DNA of 64,000 bases from Marisalimonas marina (GCA_038131365.1 JAYPPH010000002.1:62001-126000), one strand, 5' to 3'; positions 1 to 9,638 are shown, counted from the first letter of the stretch. Notes: generated from the letters alone by a model not told the origin. A program made the numbers and translations.

Positions 1-467
1 TTATCTCTATAATTGATATCCTTTAAAAAGGGTTTTCCTATAGGCAAGTAAAATCTTTTTTTGTTTTTTTCAACTTCAATCAATAGCCCACCTCCAAAAT
101 CGTTAAAAGAAGTGACAAAGCCCAAATCATGCCTTTCTAAATTATAAACATCAAAATTTAATAAATCTCTATGATAAAATTCATCATCATTAAGTATTGG
201 TAAATTTTCTCTTTTTACATAGATTATTAAGTTTTTTAACTTTTCAGCCTCATTTCTTGTTTTAATATCCTCAACAACACAAAGAAGGTTTTGTTTAATT
301 TTCCTGACAAGTCTTAATTTTATTGGTTTAGTTTCAAGACCTAAAAAGAATTCTTCATAAAAAAGAAGATTTTCTGGTATCTCTGTAAAACTCTTTACCT
401 TGACCTCACCCTTGATACCGTGAGGGCCAATAAGAAAGCCAATTTCTACAAAACCTTTCCTAGACAA
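1..467 (-). CDS. rimM: Ribosome maturation factor RimM (3' end outside window)
   Basis: RimM binds ribosomal protein S19 and helps mature the 30S head. The reading frame is open from about 467 to the left edge, so the C-terminus is missing. Near the N-terminus it has the family motif IGPHGIKGEVKVKSF, followed by a PRC-barrel-like part ending near YLPIGKPFLKDI. No ATG lies in a good place. A TTG at 465-467, just after the frame-corrected end of rpsP, gives LSRKGFVEIG and is my chosen start. Its position directly downstream of rpsP on the same strand is the usual rpsP-rimM-trmD order. Family assignment is firm; the start codon is inferred. Confidence 0.85.
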   Translation of the reverse strand, partial: MSRKGFVEIGFLIGPHGIKGEVKVKSFTEIPENLLFYEEFFLGLETKPIKLRLVRKIKQNLLCVVEDIKTRNEAEKLKNLIIYVKRENLPILNDDEFYHRDLLNFDVYNLERHDLGFVTSFNDFGGGLLIEVEKNKKRFYLPIGKPFLKDINYRD

Positions 468-472
468 TTGTT

Positions 473-1034
473 CTATTCTTTTTTGGCCTCTTCTGCAGGT
501 GCTTCTTCAGCTGGAGCTTTCAGCTGCTGGTGCCTCTTCTGCCGGTGCTTCTTCAGCTGGAGCTTCAGATGCTGGTGCCTCTTCTGCCGGTGCTTCTTCA
601 GCTGGAGCTTCAGATGCTGGTGCCTCTTCTGCCGGTGCTTCTTCAGCTGGAGCTTCAGATGCTGGTGCCTCTTCTGCCGGTGCTTCTGCTGCAGCTGCTA
701 ACTTTTCAGCAGCTTCTGCTTCACGTTCTTGTCTTTTCTTACCTGGTGCACTTTTGATTGGTTGCTCTCTAATTACGGGTGCTTTAACTAAACCATCAGA
801 AGAAAGCATTTTCGCAACTCTGAGAGTAGGTTGGGCACCCTTGGAAACCCAATATTTAGCTCTTTCAACGTTTAAGACCATTCTTTCTGGATGATCTTTT
901 GCAACCATTGGATTATATGAGCCCAATCTTTCAATAAATTTTCCATCGCGAGGTGATAAAGCCTCAGCAACAACTATTCTATAAAAAGGTCTCTTCTTAG
1001 ATCCACCTCTGGACAATCTGATTTTTAACGCCAT
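473..1034 (-). CDS. rpsP: 30S ribosomal protein S16, Ala/Glu/Pro repeat tail, one apparent frameshift
   Basis: Residues 1-85 are a standard S16 core (MALKIRLSRGG, FIERLGSYNP), a primary 16S rRNA-binding protein of the small subunit. A long acidic tail built on EEAPASEAPAEEAPA follows, encoded by a 45-bp tandem repeat. As written, the frame stops at 507-509 with the odd ending AAESSS. In the last repeat the DNA has an extra T at 518-520 compared with the other copies. Removing it restores the repeat and ends the protein in EEAKKE at 473-475, giving 186 residues and placing the stop just before rimM. Alanine-rich S16 tails are common in alphaproteobacteria. I therefore annotate the corrected extent; the single-base insertion is either an error or a real late frameshift. 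Confidence 0.93.
493..690. repeat. 45-bp in-frame tandem repeat in the rpsP tail
   Basis: The segment gccggtgcttcttcag recurs at a 45-bp period, at about 541, 586 and 631 on the plus strand. There are about three and a half near-identical copies plus a diverged copy at 493-535 that carries the extra T. Each unit adds 15 residues to the S16 tail, so copy-number changes would keep the frame. Confidence 0.9.
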
Positions 1035-1058
1035 TTTTTTTCCTATTTTAAATTAAAT

Positions 1059-2573
1059 TTATCTTCTTTTTTTTGATGGTTTCCCACCCAATCCAGGAAG
1101 TCCCATACCTCCAAATCTATTAGCCATATTGCCTAGATTTGGCATATTGCCACCCATCATTTTTTGAAGCTCAGCCATTTTATTTGGATCCAAAGCTGGA
1201 TTTTGTCCCTCACCAGGATTTTGCATGCCTCCACCTAAGGAAGACATCATATTTTTCAAGCCACCTAAACCACCCATTTTTCCCATTTTTTTCATCATTC
1301 TTGCCATATCCTGCTGCTGTTTAACAAGTCTGTTTACATCAGAAACGGCAGTACCTGAACCGGCAGCAATTCTTTTCCGTCTAGACGCATTTAATAATGC
1401 AACATTTACTCTTTCTTTTTTGGTCATGGAATAAATTATAGCTTCTTGTTTAGAAATAGCTTTGTCGTTGAAGTTATTTGCAGCCATTTGTTTTTGAAGT
1501 TTTCCAATACCTGGAAGCATAGACATTATACCCCCTAGACCACCCATTTTTTTAAGTTGCCCAATTTGTTTTAACATATCATTCATATCAAAACTGCCCT
1601 GAGACATTCTCTTCATCATATGTGCGGCATCTTCTTCTGCGATTGTCTCTGCAGCTTTCTCAACTAAGGAGACAACATCTCCCATGTCCAGAATTCTGCC
1701 AGCTGCTCGTTCAGGATGAAAAGGCTCTAATCCATCTAGTTTTTCAGAAACACCAACAAATTTTATAGGGCAACCGGTAACAGATCTCATGGAGAGAGCG
1801 GCACCACCCCTGGCATCACCGTCCGACCTTGTAAGTACAACACCTGAAATTTTTATTAACTCGGAGAATGATTTAGCTGTTTGAACAGCATCTTGACCTG
1901 TCATTGCGTCAGCTACTAGGAGTGTTTCCGAAGGCTTTGATATTTTAAAGACCTCTTTTGCTTCAGACATCATTGCAGTATCTAAGGTCGTTCTTCCTGC
2001 AGTATCTAAAATCAAGACATCAATAGCCTGGACTTTTGAGGCAGCCATAGCTCTTTTTGCGATTTGCTCTGGGCTCTCGCCATCTATTTCAGGTAAAACT
2101 GAAACCTCAGCTTGCTCACCAAGTATTCTAAGCTGTTCTCTAGCAGCAGGCCTGTAAATATCAAGTGATGCCAACATGACCTTTTTTCTTTTTTTATTTT
2201 TTAAGTGAAGGGCAAGTTTTCCTGCTGTAGTGGTTTTACCAGATCCTTGTAAACCTACTAACAAAATGGTGGCTGGAGGGGAGTGTTCTATTAATAACTC
2301 TGCTTCATTAGAGCCAAGCACCTCGATTAAAACATCGTTAACAATTTTAATAACTTGCTGACCGGGTGTAACTGATCTTAATACTTCACCACCTACTGCC
2401 CTAACTCTAACTTTATCTATAAATTCTTTTACAACAGAAAGGGCAACATCTGCCTCTAATAAGGCTAACCTGACTTCTTTTAGAGCTTCATCAACATCTT
2501 TCTCTGTCAATGCACCTCTCTTAGTCAGGCCTTTAAAAACATTGCCAAGTTTATCTGTTAAATTCTCAAACAT
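1059..2573 (-). CDS. ffh: Signal recognition particle protein Ffh
   Basis: This is the SRP54-type GTPase that, with 4.5S RNA, binds signal sequences on ribosomes and delivers them to FtsY at the membrane. The N domain is residues 1-95. The G domain has its P-loop at about 107-114 (GLQGSGKT), a DTAGR motif near 190 and the TRSDGDARGG segment. The C-terminal third is the methionine-rich M domain (MLKQIGQLKKMGG, MMKKMGKMGG) with a basic end. The length of 504 is normal. It lies 24 bases upstream of rpsP on the same strand, in the usual alphaproteobacterial order. No 4.5S RNA gene was recognised beside it. Confidence 0.98.
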   Translation of the reverse strand: MFENLTDKLGNVFKGLTKRGALTEKDVDEALKEVRLALLEADVALSVVKEFIDKVRVRAVGGEVLRSVTPGQQVIKIVNDVLIEVLGSNEAELLIEHSPPATILLVGLQGSGKTTTAGKLALHLKNKKRKKVMLASLDIYRPAAREQLRILGEQAEVSVLPEIDGESPEQIAKRAMAASKVQAIDVLILDTAGRTTLDTAMMSEAKEVFKISKPSETLLVADAMTGQDAVQTAKSFSELIKISGVVLTRSDGDARGGAALSMRSVTGCPIKFVGVSEKLDGLEPFHPERAAGRILDMGDVVSLVEKAAETIAEEDAAHMMKRMSQGSFDMNDMLKQIGQLKKMGGLGGIMSMLPGIGKLQKQMAANNFNDKAISKQEAIIYSMTKKERVNVALLNASRRKRIAAGSGTAVSDVNRLVKQQQDMARMMKKMGKMGGLGGLKNMMSSLGGGMQNPGEGQNPALDPNKMAELQKMMGGNMPNLGNMANRFGGMGLPGLGGKPSKKRR

Positions 2574-2604
2574 TTTAAAACCTAATATTCAATCAAAGCA
2601 CTAA

Positions 2605-2637
2605 AACGCCCGTGCTTGAAACTCAAGGACGCGCGTT
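2605..2637 (-). terminator. Hairpin between ftsY and ffh, possible terminator
   Basis: The 133-bp spacer between ftsY and ffh holds a long, locally GC-rich inverted repeat. Arms 2605-2619 and 2623-2637 pair over 13 of 15 positions, with mismatches at 2610/2632 and 2614/2628, around a 3-nt loop. Read on the minus strand it lies about 70 nt after the ftsY stop and is followed by TTTT. That fits a weak intrinsic terminator or processing hairpin separating ftsY from ffh-rpsP-rimM. The T-run is short, so termination is uncertain. Confidence 0.5.
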
Positions 2638-2706
2638 ACAATTTTTCTCTTTAAATTAATAATGAGAGTACGTATATAAATTTATTTTGCGTGTCAAGCA
2701 AAACTA

Positions 2707-3642
2707 CTAATCATCAAGGCCCACAAGAGCTCTAGAAAAAGATGACGCCTCAAAAGACTGAAGGTCATCAACCCCCTCTCCAACCCCAACTGCGTGAATA
2801 GGTATATTAAATTTTTCTGCGAGTGACACCACCACACCACCCTTTGCACTTCCGTCTAACTTCGTAATAATCATACCCGTTAAACCAATAGCTTCATCAA
2901 AGTTTTTTAGTTGTGAGTGAGCATTTTGTCCAACTGTACCGTCTAGTACTACTACTTTTTGGTGAGGGGCATTAGCGTCTAATTTAGACAAAACTCTACA
3001 GGTTTTTGTTAACTCTTCCATAAGATCTTTTTTATTCTGTAACCTTCCAGCAGTATCAATGATAACAACGTCAACGCCCTTATCTTTGGCAATTTGAAAA
3101 GCTTTGTATGCAACAGCAGCAGAATCACCTCCATCTGTTCCAAAAACAACTTCAGCACCAACTCGAGCTCCCCAGGTTTTTAATTGCTCAACAGCCGCTG
3201 CTCTAAAAGTATCCGAGGCAGCTAATATAACTGATTTATTTTGCAATCGGAATTGTTCTGCTATTTTACCAGCTGTTGTTGTCTTACCAGACCCATTTAC
3301 ACCAGCTAGAAATAAAACATGTGGGCTAGACACAATGTCATCGTATAGGTTTTTCTCACTTGGAATTAAAATTTGTTCAATTTCAGAAGCTAACATAGTC
3401 GTTACATCTAGCTTGTTAATTTCTTTATTATCTTTTAGTTCAAACTTCTGATCTTTAATTTTCTTTGTAATTCTAGAAGCAACCTCTATACCGAGATCTG
3501 CTAATATTAGTTGCTCTTCAATATCATCTAAAGTTTCCTGATCTAAGGTTTTTTTACCTGTAATTGAAGCTATTGCCCCTTCAACTTTTGAGGCTGACTT
3601 ACTTAATCCAGACTTTAACTTTTTAAACCAATTTAATGCCAT
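2707..3642 (-). CDS. ftsY: SRP receptor FtsY
   Basis: This is the membrane-associated SRP receptor GTPase and partner of Ffh. It is a compact 311-residue form with almost no acidic N-terminal A domain, and begins with a short amphipathic stretch (MALNWFKKLKSGLSK). The NG domain has its P-loop at 114-121 (GVNGSGKT), an AASDTFRAAAVEQL segment, DTAGRLQNK and TKLDGSAKGG. The end, ALVGLDD, is typical. It lies between mtaB and ffh on the same strand. The spacer to ffh contains a hairpin, so the two may not share one transcript. Confidence 0.97.
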   Translation of the reverse strand: MALNWFKKLKSGLSKSASKVEGAIASITGKKTLDQETLDDIEEQLILADLGIEVASRITKKIKDQKFELKDNKEINKLDVTTMLASEIEQILIPSEKNLYDDIVSSPHVLFLAGVNGSGKTTTAGKIAEQFRLQNKSVILAASDTFRAAAVEQLKTWGARVGAEVVFGTDGGDSAAVAYKAFQIAKDKGVDVVIIDTAGRLQNKKDLMEELTKTCRVLSKLDANAPHQKVVVLDGTVGQNAHSQLKNFDEAIGLTGMIITKLDGSAKGGVVVSLAEKFNIPIHAVGVGEGVDDLQSFEASSFSRALVGLDD

Positions 3643-3669
3643 AAATTCAAATTCTCATTTTTTGTTTGT

Positions 3670-4959
3670 TTACTTATGAGCAGTTCCAATAAGATGATCA
3701 GAATTAATACCTAATACTCGGGTAGGCACGATCTCACTTGTTTGGATATTTTCTTTCAATTTTATTTTAGCAAAATTTGCTGCATGTCCAATAGAGTTTT
3801 GTTCTACTAAAACGTTTTGTATAGTTCCGATTTGACTCTCTAAAAATTGTTTATGTTGTTTATTTGCAAGATTTCTTAATTCTTTGGCTCTCAATTTTAT
3901 ATCTTTTTTTAATACTTTTGGCATTTTTGATGCAGCAGTGTTTTCTCTGTCAGAGTAAGGAAAGACATGTATATAAGAAATTTTAGCTTCTTTAATTAAT
4001 TTTAAACTTTGTTGGTGAGCCATTTCATCTTCTGTTGGAAAGCCGGCAATAAAATCACCTCCAAACACTACATCACTTCGTCTTCGTCGAGCTTCTGAAA
4101 CAAAATTTATCACATCTCTATATAGATGCCTTCTTTTCATTCTTTTTAATATTAGGTCATCACCATGTTGAATAGATAGGTGAATATGAGGCATTAATCT
4201 TTTTTCATTTTCTAGTGCATCCATTAATTCGTAATCTACTTCAGCAGGGTCTATTGAAGATAATCTTAACCTCGGTAGATCTGGGATATTTTTTAAGATC
4301 TTCTTAACTAACAAACCTAAACTTGGTTTTCCAAATACATCAACACCCCACGAAGTCAAGTCCACTCCTGTTAAAACAACTTCTTTAACATCATTTTTTA
4401 AAAGGGAATTAATAGAGTTTATTACCTCTTGCGTTGAAACAGATCTACTAGGCCCTCTTCCAAAGGGAATTATACAAAAAGTACACCTATGATCACATCC
4501 ATTTTGGACTTGGACAAAACCTCGAGTATGTCTATCAAAAGCATCAACAGTATGATTATTTGTTTTTTTAGTTTCCATGATGTTATCCACAAAAACATTA
4601 TTTTTATCTGTGGCATCACTGTAGGGATTAAAGTTCTTCCAAAATGTTGCTTCTAACTTTTCTCTATTTCCAACAACAAAATTTACCTCAGGCATAGAAT
4701 TCCATTTATTAGGGTCTATTTGAGCAGCACAACCAGTCACTAAAATTTTAGCATCAGGTCTCTTCTTTTTTTGTGATCTTATTGCTTGCCTAGCCTGACG
4801 TTCTGCTTCACTTGTTACAGCGCACGTATTAAAAATAATTAAATCACTGTGGCCGTTTTTACTGGCGTGGTCAGAAATTACTTGGCTCTCCCAAATATTT
4901 AATCTACATCCAAAAGTATTTATCTCAGGTATGGAATTCTTTTTTATGGAAGGTTTCAT
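3670..4959 (-). CDS. mtaB: tRNA t6A37 methylthiotransferase, MtaB family
   Basis: This radical-SAM enzyme adds a methylthio group to t6A at position 37 of ANN-decoding tRNAs. The UPF0004 domain has three cluster cysteines at C18 (FGCRLN), C46 (FNTCAVT) and C77 (VTGCAAQ). The radical-SAM cluster is C155-x3-C159-x2-C162 (CDHRCTFC). A TRAM-like C-terminal segment follows. The N-terminal motif and the order mtaB-dapF-ftsY support MtaB rather than MiaB or RimO. It sits 6 bases after dapF. The start has a few residues more than some homologues (MKPSIKKNSIPEINTFGC), so a downstream start is not excluded. Confidence 0.92.
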   Translation of the reverse strand: MKPSIKKNSIPEINTFGCRLNIWESQVISDHASKNGHSDLIIFNTCAVTSEAERQARQAIRSQKKKRPDAKILVTGCAAQIDPNKWNSMPEVNFVVGNREKLEATFWKNFNPYSDATDKNNVFVDNIMETKKTNNHTVDAFDRHTRGFVQVQNGCDHRCTFCIIPFGRGPSRSVSTQEVINSINSLLKNDVKEVVLTGVDLTSWGVDVFGKPSLGLLVKKILKNIPDLPRLRLSSIDPAEVDYELMDALENEKRLMPHIHLSIQHGDDLILKRMKRRHLYRDVINFVSEARRRRSDVVFGGDFIAGFPTEDEMAHQQSLKLIKEAKISYIHVFPYSDRENTAASKMPKVLKKDIKLRAKELRNLANKQHKQFLESQIGTIQNVLVEQNSIGHAANFAKIKLKENIQTSEIVPTRVLGINSDHLIGTAHK

Positions 4960-4965
4960 TTACTT

Positions 4966-5775
4966 TTAACCTACAGTGCCTTCAAAAACTTTTTCCACAT
5001 CGCCAGTAAGAGTGACTGATCCATCATTAATCCAATTAACAAATAGATCACCACCATCTAAAATAATTTTATTCTCTTTAGGACTTTTATTTAAAACCGA
5101 AGCGGCGACTAATGTAGCACAAGCGCCAGAACCACAAGCCAATGTTGTTCCCACGCCCCTTTCCCAAACTCTCATTCTAATTGAGCCATCATTTAAAACA
5201 CATGCAAACTCTATATTTGCAAACTCAGGAAATAGGGAATGTTTTTCTAATTTTGGGCCGACAGCATTTAAATCTAAACTCTCTAGCTCCTCTAAGTTTT
5301 CTAAGAAAATAACAGCATGAGGGTTCCCCATCGATAAACAAAAGGCATCAAAATTACCTAATTTTACTTTCTGTGGGTCCATGTCTGTAGATAAAGGTAT
5401 ATCAGTCCATTTAAATTTTGGCTTACCCATATTTACCGTTACTAAATTATTAGTCTTAAAACATTTTAAATCACCTGACATAGTTTCTAAAGTTAATGAA
5501 TTCAGGCTATTTTTATTCATCAAGAAGCTGGCTACACACCTAGATCCATTTCCACATGCTCCAGTTTCTGTTCCATCAGAATTATACATCTTTATCTTAA
5601 AGTTTTCTGGGTTTGACGTGTCTTCTATAATCATTACCTGATCACAGCCAATACCAAATCTTCTATCTGATATTTTCCTTAAGAAATTTACATCATTAAT
5701 TTTTGGATTGTTTTGATTATCAAAAATAATGAAATCATTACCTAAACCATGCATTTTAATAAAAGGTATTTTCAA
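4966..5775 (-). CDS. dapF: Diaminopimelate epimerase
   Basis: DapF interconverts LL- and meso-diaminopimelate for lysine and peptidoglycan synthesis in the cytoplasm. The two catalytic cysteines are visible in symmetric motifs: C74 in ACGNGSRC and C214 in LACGSGAC. The N-terminus KMHGLGNDFIIFD is diagnostic, and 269 residues is normal. It is followed at 6 bases by mtaB, and a dapC-like gene lies about 4 kb away. There is no visible abnormality. Confidence 0.97.
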   Translation of the reverse strand: MKIPFIKMHGLGNDFIIFDNQNNPKINDVNFLRKISDRRFGIGCDQVMIIEDTSNPENFKIKMYNSDGTETGACGNGSRCVASFLMNKNSLNSLTLETMSGDLKCFKTNNLVTVNMGKPKFKWTDIPLSTDMDPQKVKLGNFDAFCLSMGNPHAVIFLENLEELESLDLNAVGPKLEKHSLFPEFANIEFACVLNDGSIRMRVWERGVGTTLACGSGACATLVAASVLNKSPKENKIILDGGDLFVNWINDGSVTLTGDVEKVFEGTVG

Positions 5776-5806
5776 ATTTCTGTCTCTATTTTTTGACTGC
5801 TAGTAA

Positions 5807-6592
5807 TTAAATATCTATGTCTATTATAATGGGAACGTGGTCAGACGGCTTTTCCCATGATCTAGTTTCTTTATAAATAACACCAGATTTAACTTGTGGA
5901 AATAGTTTTTTAGAAACCCAAATATGATCTAACCTCCTACCTCTATTTGAAATCTCCCAGTTTCTATTTCTATAAGACCACCACGAATATAATTTCTCAT
6001 GATGAGGTGTAATTTCTCTCATCACATCAACCCACTCACCAGAAGCAATTATATCTAAAAGAGTTTCTGTTTCAATTGGTGTATGTGAAACAACATTAAG
6101 CAGTTGTTTATGAGACCAAACATCATTCTCTAATGGGGCTATATTTAAGTCACCAACTAAAATTTTATTTACATTTTTATTTTCTATAAAATAGGATTTC
6201 ATTTCATTTAAAAAGTCAATTTTATGTTCAAATTTTGGATTTTTTGATACGTCAGGTTCATCACCTCCTGCAGGAATATAAAAATTATGGAGCTCAATTT
6301 TGTCTTTTATCTTGACTGAAATATGTCTACAATCGTTTTTACTGCACCAATTTATATATCCATTTTCCTCAAGTTTTATTTTTGATACTATCGCAACTCC
6401 ATTATATGACTTTTCACCTCTGAAATATTGATAAGACATCCCAATTTTTGAAAATTCATCTTCTGGGAAAAACTTATCTTCAGTTTTTGTTTCCTGTAGG
6501 CACATAATATCTATGTTCTGTTCTTTTATAAACCTCAAAACATCATGTATTCTAAGCCTTACAGAGTTTATGTTCCAAGTAGCTATTCTCAT
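5807..6592 (-). CDS. xthA: Exodeoxyribonuclease III (AP endonuclease)
   Basis: This is a DNA base-excision repair enzyme that cuts abasic sites and removes 3' blocks. The exonuclease/endonuclease/phosphatase fold is marked by the start MRIATWNINSVR, LQETK near residue 35 with the metal-binding Glu, GDLNIAP near 150, and SDHVPI near the C-terminus with the catalytic Asp-His. The length of 261 matches XthA. It stands alone between dapF and lolA on the minus strand. Confidence 0.95.
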   Translation of the reverse strand: MRIATWNINSVRLRIHDVLRFIKEQNIDIMCLQETKTEDKFFPEDEFSKIGMSYQYFRGEKSYNGVAIVSKIKLEENGYINWCSKNDCRHISVKIKDKIELHNFYIPAGGDEPDVSKNPKFEHKIDFLNEMKSYFIENKNVNKILVGDLNIAPLENDVWSHKQLLNVVSHTPIETETLLDIIASGEWVDVMREITPHHEKLYSWWSYRNRNWEISNRGRRLDHIWVSKKLFPQVKSGVIYKETRSWEKPSDHVPIIIDIDI

Positions 6593-6650
6593 TACTAATT
6601 ATTACTTTCTATAAATATATTCTATAATTTGAGTATTTTTTACATTAACT

Positions 6651-7277
6651 TTAGTTAGTTGGTTCAGGAAAATCGTCAGGAAAGAATAATAAGTGTGATA
6701 ATTTCTTATTATATTTCGCATTTTGAATCAAAACAGTAGTGACATCACCAAAATTATCCTTAATAATCCATTTTTTTAAGTTAAAGGGTTGCTCTGAAAA
6801 CTCCAAAATTAATTGGCCTGCTTGTTCATTATTTAAACTTTTTATTGTTAGTGAAATAATACCTGATTTATTTTCTAATTCAGTTTTTATTGTTTTATTG
6901 GATAAATTAATTTGCTTTTCTATTAGAATTGAAAAGGGGGTCTGATTGAGAGGAATATTGTTTGTAGTTTTTAAGTTTCTATCTTGTATGATGATCCAAA
7001 AACCTTTGCTTGTAATAAGAAGATTGTTTGGCTTGCTGTAATCAATTCTTAACTTTCCAGGTAAGTCAAAATAAATTTTGCCATTACTAACATTTCCAGA
7101 AGAGCTAACCTGTATAAAGTCTGCCTCCAAGGTATTAAGATTTTTAAAAAATTTATTTACTTGAGCCTGTGTTGTGGCTTTTACAACTGAAATATTGAAA
7201 AACGAAAAACTAATAACTAATGCAGTCATTAGTAAGTAAAATACTAACCTATTGGGTTTAGTTTTGAATTTTTTCAC
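6651..7277 (-). CDS. lolA: Outer-membrane lipoprotein carrier LolA
   Basis: LolA is the periplasmic chaperone that carries lipoproteins from the LolCDE exporter to the outer membrane. It has a basic N-terminus and a hydrophobic signal segment at residues 12-33, then the LolA pattern: LNTLEADFIQ, GKIYFDLPGKLRIDY and NLLITSKG. Its start directly abuts the ftsK stop, so the pair is translationally tight; ftsK-lolA is a common alphaproteobacterial pairing. The sequence is divergent, but pattern and context agree. Confidence 0.88.
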   Translation of the reverse strand: MKKFKTKPNRLVFYLLMTALVISFSFFNISVVKATTQAQVNKFFKNLNTLEADFIQVSSSGNVSNGKIYFDLPGKLRIDYSKPNNLLITSKGFWIIIQDRNLKTTNNIPLNQTPFSILIEKQINLSNKTIKTELENKSGIISLTIKSLNNEQAGQLILEFSEQPFNLKKWIIKDNFGDVTTVLIQNAKYNKKLSHLLFFPDDFPEPTN

Positions 7278-9638
7278 CTAATGATCCTCAATTAAGACTT
7301 CTCGTTTTCCAGCTCTGCCAGGCTTTGATACTACATTATTTTCTTCCATTTTCTCTATAATGGTAGCAGCCCTATTATAACCAATCTTAAAATGTCTTTG
7401 TATAAATGAAGTGCTTGCTCTTTTTTCTCGAGCTATTAAAGCTACAGCTTGATCATAAAGTTCATCTTGCTGGTTATTGTTAGTGTTAAAACCACCTATA
7501 TCAAAGTCATTAGTATTTTCAGGTTCTTCTGTGATTGTTTCATCATATTCGGGAACGGACTGGTTAGATAAAAATTTAGCCACTTCTTCCACTTCTGCAT
7601 CTTCAACGAAAGGGCCATGAACTCTTGTAACCTTTCCACCTCCTGCCATATAAAGCATGTCTCCTCTTCCAAGAAGTTGTTCTGCTCCCTGCTCACCTAA
7701 AATTGTTCTACTATCAATTTTGCTAGTGACTTGAAATGAAATTCTTGTAGGAAAATTAGCCTTGATAGTTCCAGTTATAACATCTACAGAAGGTCTTTGA
7801 GTTGCCATAACGACATGTATGCCTGCCGCTCTTGCCATTTGAGCCAGCCTCTGGACAGCAGCCTCTATATCTTTTCCTGCAACTAACATTAAATCTGCAA
7901 CTTCGTCTATTACCACTACTATAAATGGTAACGGCGTTAAGCTAATTTGTTGATCTTCAAATATAGGTTGACCAGTTTCTGGATCAAATCCCACCTGTGT
8001 ACTTTTTGATAAAATTTCTCCTTTTCTCCTAGCCTCAGCTAACCTGGAATTATAACTATCTATATTTCGAACTCCTAATTTGCTCATGGACATGTACCTG
8101 GTTTCCATTTCCCTTACTGCCCACTTAAGTGCTACCACTGCTTTTTTGGGGTCAGTTACTACTGGTGTAAGTAAATGAGGTATTCCGTCATATACTGAGA
8201 GTTCTAACATTTTAGGATCTATCATTATCATTCTACAAGTTTCTGGAGTATGTTTATAAAGCAATGACAAAATCATTGCATTTATACCTACTGACTTTCC
8301 TGATCCTGTTGTCCCCGCAACTAAAAGATGAGGCATCTTTGATAGGTCAACAACAATAGGAAACCCAGCAATATTTTTACCTAAACATACAGGTAAGCTA
8401 AAGGGGGAAGCTTTGAACTCTTCATGTTCTAAAATATTTCTCAATATTACTGTTTCTCTTACTTTGTTTGGTAATTCTATACCAATGACATTTTGACCTG
8501 GGACCATGGCAACTCGAACAGCTTCGACAGACATTGACCTTGCTATGTCGTCTGCTAGCGATATCACCCTTTGACTTCTTAAACCTGGGGCAGGTTCGAG
8601 ATCATACCTTGTTACAACAGGGCCATATCTTACAGAGGCTATATTTCCATTTATTGAGTAGTCAGACAAAACGCCTTCAAGAACTTTTGCGTTAAGATCT
8701 AGAGTTTCTTTACTTGGTGGATTAATATCCTCTCTCAAATTTTTTAACAATTTGACCGAAGGCAAGACAAAACCACTTTCTGAACCAAGTGGTAAGTCAT
8801 CTTGTAGAACATTTTTTTTGTTCTTTAATATTTTGGGTTCATCGTCTAATTTATTTTTAACTGAAATAGTGTTTTTTCTAATTTTTGGAATTTTTCTCTG
8901 AATAGAATTGTCATTAATTTTAAAAAATTTATTTTTAAAATTAACAATTAAGTTTGAAAATTTATTACCAACAGTTTCCTGTTCATTGTTTTTTTGAACT
9001 ACAAAGAACAAATTATAAAATATAACAGAAAGCCAAAGTAATGGTTTAATTAAAGGACTCACAATAAACTTGAAAAATTGTTTTTCTGCAGGTCCAAGTG
9101 AAGAAATCCAAAAAAATAACACTAATGAAATGATTGTAGAGCTAATTCCTAAAATTAAACTACTATTCATTGCAGAAATTTCCAGTAAACTAGATATATT
9201 TTTTGAAAAAAGAGTAAAAACCCAATCAGAATATCCTTCTTGGAAGAATTGGGAATTTTGGAAATTTATATACTTAGTTATTAACAGTTCCAAATACGCG
9301 TCACTCAATGACCCTAAGACTATAAACAAGAATAAACTTAGAGCCTTAAGTTTAAAATAATTTATAGTTGACTTATTAAATAATTTTAGAGACCAAATAA
9401 ACAAAACAAAACTTACAAGCAAACCAGGTATTAGACCAAATTCCCTTATAATTAAACTAGAGATCCACGATCCGAAGTCTCCTAAAATATTGTTTGTCTC
9501 CTGCACAGAAACAACACTCCAGCCAGGGTCATCAGGATTAAAAGTCATTAAAGATAAAAAAATCGCTATTGACACACAAAAAAGTATCATCATCATACTT
9601 TTTTTGAATATCAGATCTAAAAATTTGTTTTCTAACAT
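7278..9638 (-). CDS. ftsK: DNA translocase FtsK
   Basis: This septal DNA pump clears chromosome termini during division. The N-terminal membrane domain has four to five hydrophobic segments (about 15-35, 65-85, 97-117, 158-178 and possibly 200-215). A charged linker covers about 217-310. The RecA-like motor has Walker A at 442-449 (GTTGSGKS) and Walker B VVVIDEVADLM. The C-terminal gamma winged helix (FIQRHFKIGYNRAA, KPGRAGKREVL) reads KOPS. At 786 residues with a short linker it is a compact version. Confidence 0.97.
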   Translation of the reverse strand: MLENKFLDLIFKKSMMMILFCVSIAIFLSLMTFNPDDPGWSVVSVQETNNILGDFGSWISSLIIREFGLIPGLLVSFVLFIWSLKLFNKSTINYFKLKALSLFLFIVLGSLSDAYLELLITKYINFQNSQFFQEGYSDWVFTLFSKNISSLLEISAMNSSLILGISSTIISLVLFFWISSLGPAEKQFFKFIVSPLIKPLLWLSVIFYNLFFVVQKNNEQETVGNKFSNLIVNFKNKFFKINDNSIQRKIPKIRKNTISVKNKLDDEPKILKNKKNVLQDDLPLGSESGFVLPSVKLLKNLREDINPPSKETLDLNAKVLEGVLSDYSINGNIASVRYGPVVTRYDLEPAPGLRSQRVISLADDIARSMSVEAVRVAMVPGQNVIGIELPNKVRETVILRNILEHEEFKASPFSLPVCLGKNIAGFPIVVDLSKMPHLLVAGTTGSGKSVGINAMILSLLYKHTPETCRMIMIDPKMLELSVYDGIPHLLTPVVTDPKKAVVALKWAVREMETRYMSMSKLGVRNIDSYNSRLAEARRKGEILSKSTQVGFDPETGQPIFEDQQISLTPLPFIVVVIDEVADLMLVAGKDIEAAVQRLAQMARAAGIHVVMATQRPSVDVITGTIKANFPTRISFQVTSKIDSRTILGEQGAEQLLGRGDMLYMAGGGKVTRVHGPFVEDAEVEEVAKFLSNQSVPEYDETITEEPENTNDFDIGGFNTNNNQQDELYDQAVALIAREKRASTSFIQRHFKIGYNRAATIIEKMEENNVVSKPGRAGKREVLIEDH

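Noticed and set aside
493..690. CRISPR array
   Set aside because: The repeated units are contiguous, in frame and code for the S16 tail; there are no spacers or cas genes.
499..894. Plus-strand alanine/glycine/serine-rich open frames opposite rpsP
   Set aside because: They arise from the GC-rich repeat of rpsP read on the other strand; they have no ribosome site and rpsP is unambiguous.
2581..2706. A 4.5S RNA (SRP RNA) in the ftsY-ffh spacer
   Set aside because: The hairpin lacks the conserved SRP RNA loop sequence and is too short; a terminator-like element is the simpler reading.
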